In this document: positions 41,025-49,854 of the stretch, one piece after another
How the letters are laid out: every line of letters starts with the position of its first letter
How positions within the stretch are numbered: the stretch's first letter is position 1
Origin: DAIPKP01 sp964539095
GTDB taxonomy: Bacteria > Synergistota > Synergistia > Synergistales > Aminiphilaceae
Length of the DNA stretch: 64,000 bases
Assembly: GCA_964539095.1 (NCBI GenBank)
Contig: CAZIFL010000011.1
Coordinates: 1-64,000 of the forward strand
Direction of reading: 5' to 3'
Position numbers and translations under genes: made by a program
Notes under the pieces: model-generated
Seen by the model: only the letters and a program-made list of their open reading frames with translations
The model's database searches: none
What the model was told of the DNA's origin: nothing

Positions 41025-43385
41025 ATGAACGAACGAATTGCACGGCTACGGAAGGAAAGTTTTGAGACCGGCCCCAGCATTTCCGTGGAACGGGCTGTGC
41101 TGGAGACGGAGTTTTACCGGGAAAACGCAGGAAAGTATTCCACTCCCGTACTGCGGGCTTTGAACTTCAAAAACCTCTGTGCTACCAAGACTATCTATAT
41201 TGGCCCGGAAGAACTCATTGTGGGGGAGCGGGGGCCCCGCCCCAAGGCTGTATCCACCTTCCCCGAGCTTACCTGCCACTCCGAGGAGGATCTCCGAATC
41301 CTCAACTCCCGAGAGATGGCAAGCTACCACGTGACGGAAGAGGATAGAGCCACCTACCGGGAGACGGTGATCCCTTACTGGCAGGGACGTAGCATGCGGG
41401 ATCGGGCCTTTGCGGATATCCCCCAGGAGTGGAAAGATCTCTACGAAGCGGGGGTTTTTACGGAGTTCATGGAGCAGCGCGCTCCCGGGCATACTACCCT
41501 GGGAGGGAATATCTACCGCAAGGGGATGAAGGATTTCAAACGTGAAATCCAGGAGGCCCGGGAAAAGCTCGATTTTCTGAACGACCCCGAGGCCACTGCC
41601 AAGAACGAAGAACTCAAGGCCATGGATATCTCCTGCGATGCAGCGATTATCTTCGCCCGGCGTCATGCGGAGCTTGCGGAGAAGATGGCATCGGAAGAGA
41701 CCGACCCCGCCCGGAAGGAAGAGCTTCGGATCATTGCCTCCAACTGCCGCCGGGTTCCTGAGGAAGCTCCCCGCACCTTCTGGGAGGCCCTGCAGATGTA
41801 CTGGTTCTGCCACCTTGGCACCATTACGGAGCTTAACGGCTGGGATGCCATGAGCCCGGGGCATCTGGATCAGCACATGGCCCCCTTCTATGAAGAGGAT
41901 CTGCGCCAGGGAATTCTGAACCGAGATGCCGCCAAGGAGCTTCTCTCCTGCTTCTGGATCAAGTTCAACAACACTCCCGCACCTCCCAAGGTGGGAGTTA
42001 CCGCCGCAGAGAGCGGTACCTATAACGACTTTACCAACATCAATCTCGGAGGGCTCAAGCGGGACGGCTCCGATGGGGTGAGCGAGGTTTCGTACATCTG
42101 CCTTGAGGTGCTCGACGAGCTACGGCTGCTTCAGCCCCAGGCAAACGTTCAGGTAAGTGCCATCACCCCGGATCACTTCCTTAAGGAGGCCTGCAAGGTT
42201 ATCCGCAATGGTATGGGGTACCCCTCGGTCTTCAATGCAGACATGGTTATTCTGGAGCAGGTGGGGATGGGAAAGAGCGTGGAGGATGCCCGAGGAGGAG
42301 GTACCAGCGGTTGCATCGAAACGGGATGCTTCGGCAAGGAGGCCTATCTTCTCACGGGGTATCTTAACGTTCCCAAGATCCTGGAGCTTACCCTCAACAA
42401 CGGCACAGACCCTCTTACGGGAAAGAAAATCAGCATTGAAACGGGAGATCCCCGAAGCTTTGCCTCTTACGAAGAGCTTTACGAAGCCTTCCGGAAGCAG
42501 CTCGCCTACGTGGTGGATGTGAAGGTAGGGGTAAACAACTATCTTGAGCGCATGTACGCCACCTATGCCCCGGCCACCTTCCTTTCGGTACTCACTGAGG
42601 ACTGCATCCAAAAGGGGAAGGATTACTACGACGGGGGCCCCCGGTACAACACCACCTACATCCAGTGTTGCGGCATCGGCACCGTGACGGATAGCTTCTC
42701 CGCCATGAAAAAGCACGTCTTCGAGGAGAAAGCCCTTGCCATGGAGGATCTTCTTGAGGCTCTCACCGTAAACTTCGAGGGGAAGGAGCCTCTTCGGCAG
42801 ATGCTGGTGAACAAAACCCCCTGCTTCGGCAACGACGACGACTACGCGGACAGCATCATGCAGCGGGTCTACGGAGATCTCTTCGCCACCATCGACGGCA
42901 AACCCAACACCAAGGGAACCGCGCACCATATCAACATGCTCTCTACTACTTGCCACGTCTACTTCGGCAAGAAACTCGGAGCCACCCCTAACGGTCGCCT
43001 CGCCTTCCTCCCCGAATCCGACGGTACCTCCCCCTCTCACGGGGCGGATCGAAAGGGCCCCACGGCGGTGGTGAAATCTCTGGGGAAGATGGATCAGGCC
43101 AAATCCGGGGGCACCTTGCTGAACCAGCGCTTCCTCCCCTCGGTGCTCGAAGGAGAAGAGGGGATTCAAAAGCTTACCTCCCTCATCCGAACCTACTTCA
43201 AGATGGGAGGGCATCACGTGCAGTTCAACGTGGTGGATAGTGCCACCCTTCGGGAGGCCCAGGAGAAGCCCCAGGAATATAAAAATCTTCTCGTCCGGGT
43301 GGCGGGATACAGCGACTACTTCGTGGATCTCGATATCTACCATCAGGAGGAGATCATCGCCCGTACCACCCAGGAAGGGTTTTAG
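41025..43385 (+). CDS. hypD: Glycyl-radical trans-4-hydroxy-L-proline dehydratase
   Basis: A 786-residue glycyl-radical enzyme. The active-site loop GGTSGCIETGCFGKEAY (Cys430) and QRAPGH, FNNTPAPPKVG and GNDDDYAD segments match the clostridial hydroxyproline dehydratase as I recall it, rather than pyruvate formate-lyase or glycerol/choline enzymes. The glycyl-radical motif is VRVAGYSDYF (Gly761). It converts trans-4-hydroxyproline to pyrroline-5-carboxylate in Stickland-type fermentation; a proC partner is not in the window. ATG 41025 is better spaced from AAGGGG than the overlapping ATG at 41016. Confidence 0.9.
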   Translation: MNERIARLRKESFETGPSISVERAVLETEFYRENAGKYSTPVLRALNFKNLCATKTIYIGPEELIVGERGPRPKAVSTFPELTCHSEEDLRILNSREMASYHVTEEDRATYRETVIPYWQGRSMRDRAFADIPQEWKDLYEAGVFTEFMEQRAPGHTTLGGNIYRKGMKDFKREIQEAREKLDFLNDPEATAKNEELKAMDISCDAAIIFARRHAELAEKMASEETDPARKEELRIIASNCRRVPEEAPRTFWEALQMYWFCHLGTITELNGWDAMSPGHLDQHMAPFYEEDLRQGILNRDAAKELLSCFWIKFNNTPAPPKVGVTAAESGTYNDFTNINLGGLKRDGSDGVSEVSYICLEVLDELRLLQPQANVQVSAITPDHFLKEACKVIRNGMGYPSVFNADMVILEQVGMGKSVEDARGGGTSGCIETGCFGKEAYLLTGYLNVPKILELTLNNGTDPLTGKKISIETGDPRSFASYEELYEAFRKQLAYVVDVKVGVNNYLERMYATYAPATFLSVLTEDCIQKGKDYYDGGPRYNTTYIQCCGIGTVTDSFSAMKKHVFEEKALAMEDLLEALTVNFEGKEPLRQMLVNKTPCFGNDDDYADSIMQRVYGDLFATIDGKPNTKGTAHHINMLSTTCHVYFGKKLGATPNGRLAFLPESDGTSPSHGADRKGPTAVVKSLGKMDQAKSGGTLLNQRFLPSVLEGEEGIQKLTSLIRTYFKMGGHHVQFNVVDSATLREAQEKPQEYKNLLVRVAGYSDYFVDLDIYHQEEIIARTTQEGF

Positions 43386-43461
43386 CAGGTTGTAGCGTGT
43401 AGTTCGAACCATCCTGAAACCAACCAGCCAACCCACATACACCTCCATACTGTAGTGGTAC

Positions 43462-43515
43462 CACAAGAACAGGGAAGAAACCTTCTAACCAAGAGGTTTC
43501 TTCCCTGTTCTTGTG
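43462..43515. terminator. 22-bp perfect inverted repeat after hypD
   Basis: Arms 43462-43483 (CACAAGAACAGGG...) and 43494-43515 are perfectly complementary around a 10-base loop. No T-run follows on either strand. It separates hypD from the more A+T-rich AAA/DUF4276 pair; terminator by position. The rest of the 43386-43611 gap shows nothing. Confidence 0.6.
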
Positions 43516-43611
43516 TGGGCTGGAGTGACGGGAACTTCTCTTTGCCCTTGCTTCAGGGGGAAAATTCCTTTACTCTGATGTGCGGAAGAACTGCCAAAGG
43601 AGGCGTGCCTA

Positions 43612-44709
43612 ATGGGAAGATCTCTTGATGCTTTGACCATTGAGGGGTTCAAATCCATCCGGGATCTGCGTGATTTTGAGTTGCGAGACCTCAACATCCT
43701 CATCGGTGGAAACGGTGCGGGAAAGAGCAATTTCGTAGAATTTTTCCGGATGATGTCTGCCATGATGAAGCCCGAGGGGCTTAAGGAATATGTGGGGGGA
43801 AACGCGGATGCCTATCTTTTTGGAGGACCCAAAGAGACCGCAGCCATAGCTGTTGCGATGGTTTTCGGGAAAAACGGCTATGACTTTGAACTTGCTCCCA
43901 CCGAGGACGGTTTTTTTCTCATCAATAACGAACAGCGCCACTATTTCCCGGCAAAGGCCACGAGAAATCTTGGAAGCGGTAATTTTAACCCCGGCCTTGT
44001 AACCGACAAGGAAAATTCCGGTTTATATAGCGAGCGTGGAGCATCCTGGTATACGTACCATGCCATCTGCTCCTGGAAGATCTATCACTTCCACGACACG
44101 AGCGTTGCTTCCGGTATGCGCCGGTATCACGACCAGGGACATGGGGAGACCCTGTTTGGGGATGCCGCCAATATTGCGCCGTACCTTTATGGGTTGAAAA
44201 GAACTCGCCCGGATGTCTATGGCGAAATTCTGAATGCGGTTCGCCTGGTGATCCCTTTTTTTGATGATTTCATTCTTGAGCCGAACGCCCATGAAAATCT
44301 TCGGCTTGATTGGCGGCAAAAGGGGCTCAAGGATTATCCCATGCGCCCCACCCAGCTTTCGGATGGCTCCATTCGTTTTATCTGTCTCGCCACCGCTCTC
44401 TTGCAACCAAAGCCTCCAGGGCTGATTATCATTGATGAGCCAGAGCTAGGGCTACATCCCGAAGGGATTGCTCTTTTAGCGGAGTTAATTTCAAGTGCTG
44501 CCAGACGAACGCAGTTGATTGTATCCACCCAATCTCCATCTTTTATTGACTATTTCAGTGTGGAAGACATTATTGTGGTGAACCGTAAAGATGGAGCCTC
44601 CACTTTCCAGCGGTTGCAGGAAAAGGATTTTGACATTTGGCTGGAAGGCTATTCTTTGGGGGAACTCTGGAGTAAAAATGTGATTTCCGGAGGCCCAGTT
44701 CATGAGTGA
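43612..44709 (+). CDS. AAA ATPase (RecF/OLD-like) of a two-gene defence-type pair
   Basis: A 365-residue SMC/RecF-type ABC ATPase: GFKSIRD then Walker A IGGNGAGKSNF (about 31-41), signature-like QLSDGSIRFICLATALL, Walker B LIIIDEPELGLHP (about 270-282) and STQSPSFIDYF. It resembles the ATPase half of OLD/Gabija-type proteins, here without the fused nuclease. Its base composition is visibly more A+T-rich than the neighbours, suggesting transfer. ATG 43612 follows GGAGG at 8 bp; it overlaps the next gene by 8 bp. Confidence 0.85.
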   Translation: MGRSLDALTIEGFKSIRDLRDFELRDLNILIGGNGAGKSNFVEFFRMMSAMMKPEGLKEYVGGNADAYLFGGPKETAAIAVAMVFGKNGYDFELAPTEDGFFLINNEQRHYFPAKATRNLGSGNFNPGLVTDKENSGLYSERGASWYTYHAICSWKIYHFHDTSVASGMRRYHDQGHGETLFGDAANIAPYLYGLKRTRPDVYGEILNAVRLVIPFFDDFILEPNAHENLRLDWRQKGLKDYPMRPTQLSDGSIRFICLATALLQPKPPGLIIIDEPELGLHPEGIALLAELISSAARRTQLIVSTQSPSFIDYFSVEDIIVVNRKDGASTFQRLQEKDFDIWLEGYSLGELWSKNVISGGPVHE

Positions 44710-45379
44710 ATACACTGAAGTTGTGGCTCTTGTGGAGGGGCGGACGGAAAAGATTTTCATAGCGGATCTCTTGGCTCCTTATCTTGCGGGAAAAGGGGTG
44801 TTTATGACACCTATAGTCATTTCCAAACCGGGGCAGAAAGGAGGGGATGTCAGGTTTTCCCGAGTGAAAAATGACATCCTCATGCATCTGAAACAGCGGC
44901 ATAGCACGTACCTGACCCTATGTGTAAATTTCTATGGCATCAAAAATGATTGGCCCGGGTTTTTCGATGCGAAGAAGGAGGTTACGCCTTCCGGCAAGGC
45001 GGCAAAAATTAATGATGCAACTCGGCGACGAGTAGGGGAATTGTTCGGGGAGAGCAATGTGGAAAAGCGGTTTATCCCCTATGTGGCTATGCATGAATTT
45101 GAAGCGTTACTTTTTAGTGATCCAGAAAAACTTGCTCAAGCCCTCCAGGTTTCTCCAGGAGAGATTGAGAAAATTATTGCAGCATGCGGGGAGCCTGAGA
45201 ACATTGATGATTCCCCCCAAACCGCCCCTTCCAAACGGCTTGAAAAGCTTTGTCCCGGATTCAGGAAAACATCCACGGGCATTGCCATAGCCAAGGCCAT
45301 TGGCCTGACTGGAATGAGAGAGAAATGTCCTGTTTTCAACGAATGGCTGGGGAGGCTTGAAAATTTGAAAGAAGCGTGA
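44702..45379 (+). CDS. DUF4276-family (TOPRIM/RloB-like) protein
   Basis: A 225-residue protein of DUF4276 type, opening VVALVEGRTEKIFIADLL, which carries the conserved Glu of a TOPRIM-like fold, with YVAMHEFEALLFSDP and a basic C-terminus. Such proteins pair with AAA ATPases and may supply the nuclease half of a split OLD-like system (inference). The ATG at 44702 has GGAGG 8 bp upstream inside the ATPase gene, so translation is coupled. Confidence 0.82.
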   Translation: MSEYTEVVALVEGRTEKIFIADLLAPYLAGKGVFMTPIVISKPGQKGGDVRFSRVKNDILMHLKQRHSTYLTLCVNFYGIKNDWPGFFDAKKEVTPSGKAAKINDATRRRVGELFGESNVEKRFIPYVAMHEFEALLFSDPEKLAQALQVSPGEIEKIIAACGEPENIDDSPQTAPSKRLEKLCPGFRKTSTGIAIAKAIGLTGMREKCPVFNEWLGRLENLKEA

Positions 45380-45440
45380 TGAGTGCGGGAAGAGGCAATT
45401 CCGAGAGATGGGGGGCAAACCACTATTTTTGCAGACAGAA

Positions 45441-45474
45441 GGAATGCGGGGGAAAGAGATTCCCGCCGCATTCC
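45441..45474. terminator. Hairpin between convergent DUF4276 and trpB genes
   Basis: GGAATGCGG (45441-45449) pairs with CCGCATTCC (45466-45474) with partial inner pairing. T-runs are poor on both strands. Confidence 0.4.
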
Positions 45475-45518
45475 CTATGCTTTCCGTCCTTTTTGTGCTG
45501 TTTTAGAAGGTTTTTGGA

Positions 45519-46724
45519 TTACATCTTCTTCAAAAGAGGCTCTACGATGGGCATGTCCTTGTCTCCCCGTCCCGAGAGGTTCACCAGAAGAATATCCTCG
45601 GGGTTCATGGTGGGCAGGGTTTTCAGGGCATAGGCCAGAGCGTGGGAGCTTTCGATGGCGGGGATGATCCCCTCGGTGCGGCAGAGCCGGAAGAAGGCTT
45701 CCAGGGCTTCATCATCCGTTGCAGAGGTGTAGTGTACCCGCCCCGCATCTTTCAGATGGGCGTGCTCGGGCCCCACCGAAGGATAGTCCAGCCCCGCCGC
45801 TATGGAGTAGACCAGGGCGGGTTCCCCTGAAGGGTCCGTAAGCACGTAGCTCTTAAAGCCGTGAAGCACCCCAGGAGCCCCTTCGCAGAGGGTAGCGGCG
45901 TGCTCTCCCGTGGCGATACCTCGCCCTGCGGGTTCCACCCCCACGATACGCACCTCCGAATCCTCCAAAAATCCCGAGAAGAGCCCGATGGCGTTGCTTC
46001 CTCCTCCCACGCAGGCAGCGATGGTATGGGGGAGTTTTCCCTCCCGCTCCAAAATCTGCTGCCGGGCCTCGGTGCCGATGATGCTCTGAAAGTTCCGCAC
46101 CATGGAGGGGTAGGGGTGGGGTCCCACGGCGGAGCCCAGGAGATAGAAGGCTTCGGTGTTGAGCATCCAGGCCTCCAGGGCCGCATCCACCGCCTCTTTC
46201 AGAGAGCGCTGTCCCCGTTCCACCGATACCACTTCCGCCCCCAGGGCCTTCATGCGGAGCACATTGGGAGCCTGACGCTCCACATCCAGAGCCCCCATGT
46301 AGACGGTGCACTTCATCCCCATCAATGCCGCCACGGTGGCGGAGGCGGTGCCGTGCATCCCCGCTCCGGTCTCTGCGATGAGTTCGGTCTTTCCCATGCG
46401 TTTTGCCAGAAGAGCCTGTCCGATGGCGTTGTTGATCTTGTGCGCTCCGGTATGGTTCAGATCCTCCCGCTTCAAAAAGAGCCGCCCCCCCCCGAGCTGC
46501 CGGGAGAGATTGCGACATTCCGTGATCGCCGAGGGGCGCCCCACGTACTCCTTGAGAAGCTCCAGATATTCCCGCTGGAACTCCGGATCCTGCAACGCCT
46601 CTTCGTAGGCCTGCTCCAGATTCTCAAGAAGCCCCTGGATTTCCTCGGGCACATAGCTCCCACCGTAAACACCAAAAAACCCCTTTGTAACCTCCGCTAC
46701 GCTCGTGCTCATGCTCAGACTCAT
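45519..46724 (-). CDS. trpB: Tryptophan synthase beta chain
   Basis: A 401-residue TrpB1-type PLP enzyme: FLKREDLNHTGAHKINNA (PLP Lys96), ETGAGMHG, CVGGGSNAIG and HALAYALK. It joins indole and serine to form tryptophan. No trpA or other trp gene adjoins it, so it may salvage indole or work with a distant trpA. The ATG at 46724 has AGGAGG 10 bp upstream. Expression is governed by a leader-peptide attenuator and a near-consensus promoter at 47010-47038. Confidence 0.95.
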   Translation of the reverse strand: MSLSMSTSVAEVTKGFFGVYGGSYVPEEIQGLLENLEQAYEEALQDPEFQREYLELLKEYVGRPSAITECRNLSRQLGGGRLFLKREDLNHTGAHKINNAIGQALLAKRMGKTELIAETGAGMHGTASATVAALMGMKCTVYMGALDVERQAPNVLRMKALGAEVVSVERGQRSLKEAVDAALEAWMLNTEAFYLLGSAVGPHPYPSMVRNFQSIIGTEARQQILEREGKLPHTIAACVGGGSNAIGLFSGFLEDSEVRIVGVEPAGRGIATGEHAATLCEGAPGVLHGFKSYVLTDPSGEPALVYSIAAGLDYPSVGPEHAHLKDAGRVHYTSATDDEALEAFFRLCRTEGIIPAIESSHALAYALKTLPTMNPEDILLVNLSGRGDKDMPIVEPLLKKM

Positions 46725-46803
46725 GCTCGTAGAACCTCCTCTAGAAAATGTCTTTCCCCTCGGGAAAATTTCGGATGCTCTCCACCCTCCGTGCAGAACA
46801 TAC

Positions 46804-46849
46804 AAAAAAGGCCGCTCCAGGAAATGGTATGGTTCCTGTCGCGGCCTTT
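46804..46849 (-). terminator. Trp attenuator terminator hairpin
   Basis: On the minus strand GGCCGC-GA-CAGGAA pairs with TTCCTG-GA-GCGGCC (46846-46841 etc. with 46815-46810) and is followed by TTTTTT. The 5' arm element CGCGAC can instead pair with GTCGCG just before the leader stop codon, giving an antiterminator. The leader Trp codons (TGGTGG) can pair with CCACC further down (in GCACCACCCG), the usual region 1:2 pairing. Confidence 0.88.
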
Positions 46850-46890
46850 GAAATACCTCTTCGGGTGGTGCTCGTTACAGATGCAGCAGG

Positions 46891-46974
46891 CTATCGCGAC
46901 GGACCTCTCCAGGCCCGCCACCAGAGGAGACTCTTGGAAAACAGAGCATACGCAGACTTCGTTTCGTGCATCAT
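46891..46974 (-). CDS. trpL: Trp leader peptide (attenuation)
   Basis: A 27-codon leader peptide beginning MMHETKS and containing LLWWRAW: three Trp codons at positions 18, 19 and 22. It has an excellent ribosome site (AAGGAGG, 8 bp) and lies between the promoter and the attenuator hairpin. When charged tRNA-Trp is scarce the ribosome should stall at the Trp codons and expose GTCGCG to form the antiterminator. Confidence 0.88.
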   Translation of the reverse strand: MMHETKSAYALFSKSLLWWRAWRGPSR

Positions 46975-47009
46975 AAGGATCTCCTCCTTCTTTCGATAAA
47001 TTGCCTGGC

Positions 47010-47038
47010 ATTATAGAGCCCTTTTTGGAGGTTGTCAA
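47010..47038 (-). promoter_or_regulatory. Consensus sigma70 promoter of trpL-trpB
   Basis: Minus-strand TTGACA (47038-47033) and TATAAT (47015-47010) spaced by exactly 17 bp, a perfect match to the sigma70 consensus, about 30 bp upstream of the leader peptide ATG. Confidence 0.9.
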
Positions 47039-47102
47039 CGAAAAAATGGTCTTTCGAGGGGACATTTTTTCCTTCCCACCGACCACTTTTCGAAATAGAT
47101 GC

Positions 47103-47864
47103 CTATCTCTCCCTGGAAAGATTCCGCCCCGTTTTGATCAGCTCTTCCAGTATTCGCTCCATCTCCTGGGGTTTCTCTTCGTACCGGTACTTCGGAAAAG
47201 CCACACTCAGGGCATGCTCTACCCTGCCTTCGTGGTTTCGTATGGGTACGGCGTAGCAGATCATGCTGTCCGCGTACTCCTCGTTGTCTTGGGCATACCC
47301 TCGGGCACGCACCTGCTCCAGCTCTTCAAGAAGTTTTTCCAGGGAGAGGATGGTATTCTTTCCGGTCTTTACGAAGATGTAGTCCCGGAAGAGCAGTCGT
47401 ACCTCTTCCTCGGGGAGTGCCGCCAGAAGCACCTTGCCGAGGGCGGTATTGTAGGCACTTGTGGGAGTCCCCAGACTGGCATCTACCTTGATGGGAGATG
47501 TGGACTCCACTTTGTCGATGTGAAGTACCTCCCCCCGAAAGAGAATCCCCAAGTTGATATTCTCCCCGGTGATCTTTCCGAGCTTTTCCATCTCCCCATG
47601 AAAAAACTCCCCATGGCTCATCCGTTTCGCCACGTTGCTTCCCAAGGAGAAGAGTTTGTAGCTCAGCTCGCTCTTTCCGGTATTCCTATTTTCTACCACC
47701 CACCCCGCATGTTTCAACGTGGAGATGATCCTGTGAACGCTGCTTTTTCCCATATTTAGAGAGTGGGCGATCTCCCGTATTCCCAGGGTTCCCTGGCGAT
47801 CCAGCTCTTCCATGATTTGGAGAGCCCGGAGTACGGATTGTATCAGTTCGGTATTGGCATCCAT
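47103..47864 (-). CDS. IclR-family transcriptional regulator
   Basis: A 253-residue IclR-type regulator: N-terminal winged helix (LGIREIAHSLNMGKSSVHRIISTLKHAGWV) and C-terminal effector domain (SPIKVDASLGTPTSAYNTALGKVLLAALPEEE; CYAVPIRNHEGRVEHALSVAFP). It is divergent from the ort operon across 218 bp containing a strong palindrome, so it probably controls that operon and itself. ATG 47864 follows GGGGGA. Confidence 0.9.
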   Translation of the reverse strand: MDANTELIQSVLRALQIMEELDRQGTLGIREIAHSLNMGKSSVHRIISTLKHAGWVVENRNTGKSELSYKLFSLGSNVAKRMSHGEFFHGEMEKLGKITGENINLGILFRGEVLHIDKVESTSPIKVDASLGTPTSAYNTALGKVLLAALPEEEVRLLFRDYIFVKTGKNTILSLEKLLEELEQVRARGYAQDNEEYADSMICYAVPIRNHEGRVEHALSVAFPKYRYEEKPQEMERILEELIKTGRNLSRER

Positions 47865-47933
47865 GGCAATCCCCCTATAGGGTGATGAAAGGTACGGGGG
47901 TTTTAGCGAAACGATCTCTTCTCAAAATTGTTC

Positions 47934-47962
47934 TTGCAAAAACCCCACCTCTTTATTATACT
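47934..47962 (+). promoter_or_regulatory. Promoter of the ort operon
   Basis: TTGCAA (47934-47939) and TATACT (47957-47962) with a 17-bp spacer. On the opposite strand a TATAAT (47959-47954) overlaps it and may serve the divergent IclR gene. Confidence 0.65.
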
Positions 47963-47967
47963 ATAGC

Positions 47968-48009
47968 ACATAGTCCCGCTTTTCGGGACTATGTCCCGTA
48001 ATAAGGGAC
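47968..48009. promoter_or_regulatory. Probable IclR operator palindrome
   Basis: ACATAGTCCCG (47968-47978) and CGGGACTATGT (47984-47994) form a perfect 11-bp inverted repeat with a 5-base spacer, right after the ort -10 element. A second half-site pair, GTCCC...GGGAC, follows at 47993-48009. Position suggests repression at the start of transcription. Confidence 0.65.
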
Positions 48010-48082
48010 GTTTGGGGGTGGAAAAAGGTTGCCCCATGGATGTTTCACGTGATGCGTCAACGCAGAAGGGGGTTTGTTTGGA

Positions 48083-48397
48083 ATGAGCGAAGTCGTGCCT
48101 GCTCACAGTTGGGTTCAAATAGAGAGCACCGTGCTCTCCCCTGATGAGAGATCCCCCCATCTTCCGGAGGAGACCGCCGCATGTCCCTTGGTCTTGTGGG
48201 TGAAGGGCTTTTTGAAAGGCCCGGCTCTTGTGGGGGATATGGTGGAGATCGAAACCATCATCGGTCGGACTCTCTCGGGAAAGCTGCTGGAGGTGAACCC
48301 TCCCTACGAGCATACCTTTGGGCGCCCTATTCCGGAGCTTCTGGAGGTTCGGAAGGATTTCCGCAGCCTTTCCTGCCGGGGAGGTGCTCCACAATGA
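48083..48397 (+). CDS. ortA: 2-amino-4-oxopentanoate thiolase, alpha subunit
   Basis: A 104-residue protein matching OrtA of ornithine fermenters: SWVQIESTVLSPDERSPHLPEET, WVKGFL, GDMVEIETIIGRTLSGKLLEVNPPYEHTFG. With OrtB it cleaves 2-amino-4-oxopentanoate with CoA to acetyl-CoA and alanine. ATG 48083 has GGGGG 10 bp upstream; TTG 48074 is an alternative. The TGA stop overlaps the ortB ATG (ATGA). Confidence 0.92.
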   Translation: MSEVVPAHSWVQIESTVLSPDERSPHLPEETAACPLVLWVKGFLKGPALVGDMVEIETIIGRTLSGKLLEVNPPYEHTFGRPIPELLEVRKDFRSLSCRGGAPQ

Positions 48398-49809
48398 GGG
48401 ATATGACCTATGCGGGAGTGATGAGCCGGAAAAACGAGATCATGAAAAGAGCTCTCGGAATGGATTACGAAAAGTTCGAAGGTCCGGGGATATCCTTCGA
48501 CTACGAAAAGATGATGGAGCAGGCGGGATATCCCATGGAGGAGGTCCGGCGCATTCAGCGATCCACCAACGTGGGAGATACTCCTCTGATGGAATTGAAA
48601 AACCTTACCGCCGCAGTGAGAAAAATGGCGGAGCCCGGCAAGGGGGCCCGGATTTTCATCAAGGATGAGGCCGCCAACCCTTCGGGAAGTTTCAAGGCCC
48701 GGCGAGCTTCCGTCTCCTGCTACTACGCGGAGAAGAAGGGCTACCAGGGGGTTATCGCCGCCACCAGCGGAAACTACGGTGCCGCCGTGGCATCCCAGGC
48801 GAACATGCGAAAGCTCAAGTGCATCATCGTCCAGGAGGTCTTTGACAGTGCCCGGGTGGGACAGCCGGAGATCCTCGAAAAGGGGAGAAAGTGCGAAGCC
48901 TACGGAGCGGAGGTGCTCCAGCTCACGGTGGGCCCCGAGCTTTTTTATGTTTTTCTCCGTACCCTGGAGGAGACGGGGTTCTTCAACGCATCTCTCTATA
49001 CTCCCTTCGGCATCGCCGGAGTGGAGACCCTTGGGTACGAGCTGGTGGAGCAGGTGCGGCAACGCTGTGATCGGGATCCCGATGTGGTGGTGGTAACCAA
49101 CGCCGGAGGGGGCAATCTCACCGGCACCGCCCGGGGGCTTCTCAAGGCCGGGGCGGCAGATACCCGGGTTATCGGGGCTAGCGTGGACCTTCAGGGGCTT
49201 CACATGGCAAGTGACCGGGATTTTAACCGTAAATCCTTCACCACCGGCCACACCGGGTTCGGAGTCCCCTTCTGCACCTGGCCCGATAGGGCGGATGTTC
49301 CCCGAAACGCCGCAAGGCCCCTGCGCTATATGGACCGCTACGTCACCATCACCCAGGGAGAGGTTTTTTACATCACCGAGGCCCTGGCACAGATAGAGGG
49401 GCTTGAGCGGGGTCCCGCAGGAAACACCTCCCTCACCGCGGCCTTTGCCCTTGCTCGGGAGATGGCGGAGGATCAGGTGGTGGTGGTGCAGGAGACGGAG
49501 TACACCGGAGCGGGAAAACACCTTACCGCCCAGCTTACCTTTGCCCGGGAGAGGGGAATCGACATTCGCCGGGGGGATCCTCGGGATCAGGTTCCCGGAA
49601 AGAACATCATCCTTCCCTCGGATCCCTCCTGTATCGGAGTGCGGGATCTGGATATGGAACAGCTTCGAAAGTCCTATCTCAAAAATGCTCTCAAGAAAAA
49701 CGGGGTTGCCTCTTCAGATCTCAGCCATGAGGAGCTGGATTTTCTCGCCCGGGAGATCCGGAAAGATCCCGGTTACGTTGTGGCAGTCCTGGAAGAGTTG
49801 GGGCTCTAG
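48394..49809 (+). CDS. ortB: 2-amino-4-oxopentanoate thiolase, beta subunit (PLP)
   Basis: A 471-residue fold-type II PLP enzyme with threonine-synthase-like landmarks: FIKDEAANPSGSFKARRAS (PLP Lys101), AATSGNYGAAVA, VTNAGGGNLTGTARG. Together with OrtA it is the thiolytic enzyme of the oxidative ornithine pathway. ATG 48394 overlaps the ortA stop and follows GGAGGTG at 7 bp. Confidence 0.92.
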   Translation: MRDMTYAGVMSRKNEIMKRALGMDYEKFEGPGISFDYEKMMEQAGYPMEEVRRIQRSTNVGDTPLMELKNLTAAVRKMAEPGKGARIFIKDEAANPSGSFKARRASVSCYYAEKKGYQGVIAATSGNYGAAVASQANMRKLKCIIVQEVFDSARVGQPEILEKGRKCEAYGAEVLQLTVGPELFYVFLRTLEETGFFNASLYTPFGIAGVETLGYELVEQVRQRCDRDPDVVVVTNAGGGNLTGTARGLLKAGAADTRVIGASVDLQGLHMASDRDFNRKSFTTGHTGFGVPFCTWPDRADVPRNAARPLRYMDRYVTITQGEVFYITEALAQIEGLERGPAGNTSLTAAFALAREMAEDQVVVVQETEYTGAGKHLTAQLTFARERGIDIRRGDPRDQVPGKNIILPSDPSCIGVRDLDMEQLRKSYLKNALKKNGVASSDLSHEELDFLAREIRKDPGYVVAVLEELGL

Positions 49810-49854
49810 TCTTCTCATTTTTCAATAATGTAAACAATGCAAAGGATGGTCTTT

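Noticed and set aside
43396..43420. GTTCGAACC after hypD as a possible tRNA 3' part
   Set aside because: No matching 5' half or cloverleaf; it is just spacer before the long hairpin.
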